Shown here piece by piece: positions 60,513 through 64,000 of a DNA stretch of 64,000 bases. The stretch is from NCBI GenBank assembly GCA_038848185.1, contig JAWCNV010000006.1, positions 1 through 64,000 on the forward strand, read 5' to 3'. Both the position numbers and the translations under genes were made by a program. The notes under the pieces were generated by a model. That model was given only the letters and a program-made list of their open reading frames with translations. It made no database searches and was not told where the DNA came from. The stretch comes from JAAOZP01 sp038848185. Lineage in GTDB: Archaea; Thermoproteota; EX4484-205; JAAOZP01. Each line of letters begins with the position of its first letter. The first letter of the stretch is position 1.

Positions 60513-62681
60513 ATGGTTGAGCAAATTTTTCCTTTTGGAGCAACTTACATAGCTGGTGGAGATTTTCCTCCTAAGGAAGATGTGAAGAAAGACTTGAAGA
60601 AGATGAAAGACTTAGGATTCACTGTCTTTAGAACATGGGTTTCTAGGTCGTCTATAGAAAAGAGACCGGGAGTATATGATTTTTCTGAAATCGAAGAATT
60701 TTTGAACGTTGCAAATGATGTTGGAATCAAGTGTGCCCTTACTGTAGACGCAGGACTTCCGCCAGACATTACGCGTGAAGAGATTGGTGAAGGTATAATA
60801 GGTATTGGCACAAAGATTGGTAAGCCTTACCCGCATTTTCAACCGTGTTTCGATAACCCGCATGTCCGGAGGGGGACGGCTGAATACTTAATCGCTTTAT
60901 CTTCCCATTTTAAAAATCATCCAGCCCTTTACTGCTGGATCTCTTGGAACGAGCCTCATATAACATATGGTGACATAGCGTGTTATTGCGACTATTCTGT
61001 AGAGAAATTTAGAAAATGGTTGAATACTAAATATGGAGGGCTCGGGGGCCTGAATGCAGCTTGGAATGAAGGATTCAAGAGTTTTTCAGAGGTTTATCCC
61101 CCAAATAGACCTTTAAGATATTGGGGGAAATATAGACTTTGGCTAGATTGGAGGTCTTTTTGCGATGACAATTTAGCTGAGTGGGTAGGATTCGTGTCGA
61201 ATGCTTTGAAAAAGGGAGATCCTAATCATCCAACGCATACAAACCTTCTTTTCCACCAAATCCTATATAATCAACCTGCAGTAGGCGCCGATACCTGGAA
61301 GATGGCGAAAGTTGTCGATACATTAGGCGTTTCAATCTATTTATGGACCCAAGGCGGTGGCGATTTCCCGTGGTGCTTCTCTCAAATCATCGACACAGTA
61401 CGTTCAGCGGCAGAATCTGAAGGAAAAGAAGCATGGGTAACCGAGTTACAGGGTGGGCCAACTATTTGGGCACACTCGAAATCCGTCACGCCTTCTCCAA
61501 AACAGATAGAGCTTTGGGCTTGGCAAACAGTAGCCAGAGGAGGAAAAGGATTGATATACTGGCTCTGGAGGCCGAGAATAGGGAGTGTGCATTCCGGCTG
61601 GGAAAACAATGAGTTCGGCTTAGTGTCGAAAAATGGAGAGTTGAGGCCTCGAGCTGAAGCTGCAGGCAAGGTGTGCAGAATAATAACAGCGAATACTGAT
61701 CTTTTCTTAAACGCTCGTCCAAATGCGAAAGTTGCCATCCTTCAATCACAGACATGCAAGAATGCAGCAGCTTCTGAAATACCAGATGAAACAATGTTCC
61801 ACCCGTACGAGGGGCAAAGGAGATATTATACTCAGTCGCAACTCGGCGCCTATAAAATGCTCTGGGAGGAAAAGATTCCTTGCGATTTTATTAATCCACC
61901 GTCAATCGCGGCAGGAATGTTGAACAGATACAAAGTGCTCATTATGCCATTTACATACATGTTAGACGAGTCCTCGGCAAACGCCATAAAGCATTTCGTT
62001 CAAAAAGGCGGTTGTGTTATAGCTGATTTCGGTTGCGCTATGAAGGATGAATATGGAGCGGTTCATCTAACATCGCCGGGTTTCGGTCTCGATGAAGTTT
62101 TTGGAGCTTATTCTTATGATATAGAAACCCCGGATGATGATGAATTCCTCAGGGTGGAAGCTAAATCTGAAACAGAAGAGTCTGTTTTTGAGGCTAACTT
62201 ACCTCTTTACGCGTTTCGTGAAATTCTGGAACCATATGTTAAAGCAGAGGTGGTTGGAGAATTTATCAACGGTGAACCAGCAATCATTGAAAACCGTTTC
62301 GGAGAAGGAAAAACGATTCTTGTTGGAACACTCATGTTCCAGTCTTACCTTTTGAAAGAAGGAGGATGGAGAATGTTTGTTAAAAAACTTCTTCATAGCA
62401 GAGGGGTAAAAAGTCCAGTAGATATTGAAAATGTCCCTTCCAAGCTTTGGCGCAATATTGAGGTTGGAGTTCTAGAACACGAATATGAGGAAATAAAAAT
62501 CATTGTGTTGCTGAACCATAACAGAGAAGACTTAGCTTTAAATGTTAGAATGCGAGATATTTACTCTGTTACTGATCTAGAAACGGGAAATAAGCTACCT
62601 CTAGAAAAAACAGATAGAGATGCATGCTTAAAGATGATTATTAAGGGAAAAAGCACCAGGGTTCTAAAAGCCAATAAATAG
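60513..62681 (+). CDS. Glycoside hydrolase family 42-like beta-galactosidase
   Basis: 722 residues, no signal peptide. TIM barrel with acid/base Glu147 (WISWNEPH) and nucleophile Glu311 (VTELQGGPT), then a trimerisation-like flavodoxin fold domain (NAKVAILQSQ, LIMPFTYMLDES, GCVIADFG) and a small C-terminal beta domain. It should hydrolyse beta-galactosides or related oligosaccharides in the cytoplasm. Four-Cys zinc site residues are not clear. It stands alone, 20 kb from the xylan island. Confidence 0.88.
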   Translation: MVEQIFPFGATYIAGGDFPPKEDVKKDLKKMKDLGFTVFRTWVSRSSIEKRPGVYDFSEIEEFLNVANDVGIKCALTVDAGLPPDITREEIGEGIIGIGTKIGKPYPHFQPCFDNPHVRRGTAEYLIALSSHFKNHPALYCWISWNEPHITYGDIACYCDYSVEKFRKWLNTKYGGLGGLNAAWNEGFKSFSEVYPPNRPLRYWGKYRLWLDWRSFCDDNLAEWVGFVSNALKKGDPNHPTHTNLLFHQILYNQPAVGADTWKMAKVVDTLGVSIYLWTQGGGDFPWCFSQIIDTVRSAAESEGKEAWVTELQGGPTIWAHSKSVTPSPKQIELWAWQTVARGGKGLIYWLWRPRIGSVHSGWENNEFGLVSKNGELRPRAEAAGKVCRIITANTDLFLNARPNAKVAILQSQTCKNAAASEIPDETMFHPYEGQRRYYTQSQLGAYKMLWEEKIPCDFINPPSIAAGMLNRYKVLIMPFTYMLDESSANAIKHFVQKGGCVIADFGCAMKDEYGAVHLTSPGFGLDEVFGAYSYDIETPDDDEFLRVEAKSETEESVFEANLPLYAFREILEPYVKAEVVGEFINGEPAIIENRFGEGKTILVGTLMFQSYLLKEGGWRMFVKKLLHSRGVKSPVDIENVPSKLWRNIEVGVLEHEYEEIKIIVLLNHNREDLALNVRMRDIYSVTDLETGNKLPLEKTDRDACLKMIIKGKSTRVLKANK

Positions 62682-62751
62682 TTGCTTGAAGGGACATTAA
62701 TCCGGATTTAACGAAAAACTCTGATCGGGATATCAAAAGTGCCTGAGGTGC

Positions 62752-63485
62752 TTAGGGTGCAGTTAAAGTTTCTATAAATTCCTCCAGAGGAATTCCATTC
62801 ACGTTTACGTAATCCATACCTGCTAATATTGACGCACTTTCTATTCTCTTCTGCTTCGGTAGCCCATATTTCTCTAATAGTTTCAGCCCGGGTGCTTCAT
62901 GCATCATCGAGTACACTTTGCCATCAACCACTTCAAACCTGCCGAACATGCCAGGGTAACAGTACAGATTATCCGGTGGAGAACCTCCGTTTCCATTGAG
63001 AAAGAGTATGACCCCCTCACCCACTTCAAGAGGCGGATCCTCTATAACAACGCAATATATTCCTTCCTCTTCTATACCACCAGTCTGGCTTAGGGTAATT
63101 ATTCCAGTAGGTGACTCGCCCTTAATAACCAGCTCTACCTTCAGGCGTGAAAGGGTGTATGTAATCACTTCCCACGTAAGAAAGTGCTTCGTGCTTACAA
63201 CCTCAACGCTTATAACTCTGCCTAAAACCACCAGCTCAGCCTCTTTATAGGCATCCTTGTAGGAGTTGTAAGGGAAAAATGCAAATTCATAAATAGCCAT
63301 TGATTCCCCTCTATGTGATCTGTACATCACTATGTGGCTATAGCGGCTTGCATAGACCTTTTGTCCTGTGGGACTAGCGCCCCCAAATAAGAGAACCATG
63401 ATCCCCAGAACCATCCGGTCAAGAGTAACATGATAAGAGCGCTGTATAGTGATATCCGCCCCACATGCAAAGAAGCCTTATCCAT
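62752..63485 (-). pseudogene. Decayed second copy of the matrixin-partner secreted protein (frameshift in signal peptide)
   Basis: The frame at 62752-63414 gives 220 residues matching the 57698 gene through the end (ATP-like VVLGRVISV, VIEDPPLEVGEGVILFL, FGRFEVVDGKVYSMM, IPLEEFIETLTAP). Upstream, the matching start (DKASLHVGRISLYSALIMLL) is in another frame from ATG 63485. One base is missing near 63416, where copy 1 has CCATCCCAGTC and this copy has CCATCCGGTC. Either the copy is broken or this is a sequence error. Confidence 0.75.
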
Positions 63486-63826
63486 ATTTTTACATCCTCC
63501 GTAAAGGATGTTTATTCTACTATTTTTTAGCTGTATGGCTTTTTAAATCTATATTTTAGAACATTTCAGAAACAATTTTAAAATAATTCTGAAAGATGTG
63601 TTTAATTTACTGGTGTTAATCCGGCTTAACCTGAAGGATTTTAGATCGTTGAACGGAAACCTAGTCATTTAAACACCGTGAATTGGCCCCGTACAGGAAG
63701 AACATTGCTTCATCATTGATATTTAAAAACTATTCATTTTATCCCATAACGCTTCAAGAATAGATATGGAAAACATCAAGAGTGATATCCGTTAAAAATC
63801 TGTGATCTAGAATGCAATATGAGGAC
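63486..63826. other. Remnant of the matrixin gene end and its promoter, then AT-rich spacer
   Basis: Minus-strand codons reading RINILYGG just before 63485 match the last residues of the matrixin (GINALYGGG). Sequence at 63545-63605 matches the matrixin promoter region at 59058-59130 (TTTCAGAAACAATTT, AATTCTGAAAGAT). The body of the protease gene between them is missing. The rest (63606-63826) shows no gene. Confidence 0.6.
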
Positions 63827-64000
63827 CTATGCTTTCTTCTTAACATATATTTTTCCACCTATCACAGAATTATTCGGTATTAGCACTCTAGTTCCATCCT
63901 CTTTCACAACTATGGTGAAAAGCGTAGCTACGTTTTCTACAACACCATCCTCACCAACTATATTGACAGAATCACCGATTTTGAATGGCCTGACTATGAG
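63827..64000 (-). CDS. MscS-family mechanosensitive channel, C-terminal end (cut by window)
   Basis: The last 57 residues and stop are in the window; the start lies to the right. RPFKIGDSVNIVGEDGVVENV is the beta domain that follows the third membrane helix in MscS channels, and IPNNSVIGGKI is the conserved loop after it. It protects against osmotic shock. A short basic tail (YVKKKA) ends the protein, shorter than E. coli MscS, which has a longer C-terminal cage. Confidence 0.85.
   Translation of the reverse strand, partial: LIVRPFKIGDSVNIVGEDGVVENVATLFTIVVKEDGTRVLIPNNSVIGGKIYVKKKA

Noticed and set aside
1..64000. CRISPR arrays
   Set aside because: No set of regularly spaced short direct repeats was seen on either strand.

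Overview
The window is a 64 kb piece of a thermophilic archaeal chromosome. Archaeal markers include translation factor EF-1 alpha, two proteasome beta subunits, a KH/beta-CASP/metallo-beta-lactamase RNase (aCPSF1 type), an Lsm protein, ribosomal protein eL37, translin, sn-glycerol-1-phosphate dehydrogenase (archaeal ether lipids), CTP-dependent riboflavin kinase, RibL, NadM-type NMN adenylyltransferase, an intron-containing tRNA and TATA-type promoters with nearly leaderless transcripts. A trimethylamine methyltransferase-family (MttB) gene together with xylan-degrading glycoside hydrolases recalls Brockarchaeota or Bathyarchaeia. That placement is inference, not proven here. Layout: (1) 1-16.1 kb is an accessory region. 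A giant secreted 1713-residue protein ends in a PD-(D/E)XK nuclease-like domain, with an unknown gene abutting that end as a candidate immunity gene. Its operon partner is a secreted membrane-anchored protein. An AT-rich insert (7.5-10.8 kb, membrane proteins plus a phosphoribosyltransferase-like protein) is bracketed by two direct copies of the partner's promoter and signal-peptide segment. Two membrane-anchored paralogues that share one block but differ in their C-terminal parts follow, with a cysteine-rich knottin-like ORF between them. (2) 16.1-34.7 kb is mostly housekeeping: EF-1 alpha, an Asp/Glu racemase, a VapBC toxin-antitoxin pair, an MttB homologue, an Fpg/Nei-like protein, RtcA, NadM, an FKBP, UPF0179, G1P dehydrogenase, two proteasome beta subunits, aCPSF1, Lsm, eL37, translin, endonuclease V, and RibK with RibL. 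(3) 34.7-41.1 kb is a xylan island between tRNA-Lys and tRNA-Ser, holding GH2, GH30 and GH10 enzymes and a small membrane protein. (4) 41.2-49.0 kb carries a class II ribonucleotide reductase with an intein inserted at its radical cysteine, a cobalamin adenosyltransferase, a glutamate-cysteine-ligase-like protein and ATP-dependent DNA ligase. (5) 49.0-57.5 kb is a probable envelope-quality regulon. A BlaI/MecI-type repressor, an M56/M48-type membrane metallopeptidase, an HtrA-like protease, a secreted NEW3-type protein with an ABC transporter, and a small secreted protein have promoters that share the operator TACTA-N7-TAGTA (five sites, one with a single mismatch). This is the best-supported candidate new system in the window. 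(6) 57.5-64 kb holds tRNA-Gly, a matrixin-like protease operon and a decayed second copy of it, a 5' half-like tRNA-Val piece, parvulin, a Gdt1-type transporter, a GH42-like enzyme and the end of an MscS channel. The secreted proteases, PPIases and glycosidases suggest an organism that invests heavily in its cell surface and in plant polymers.
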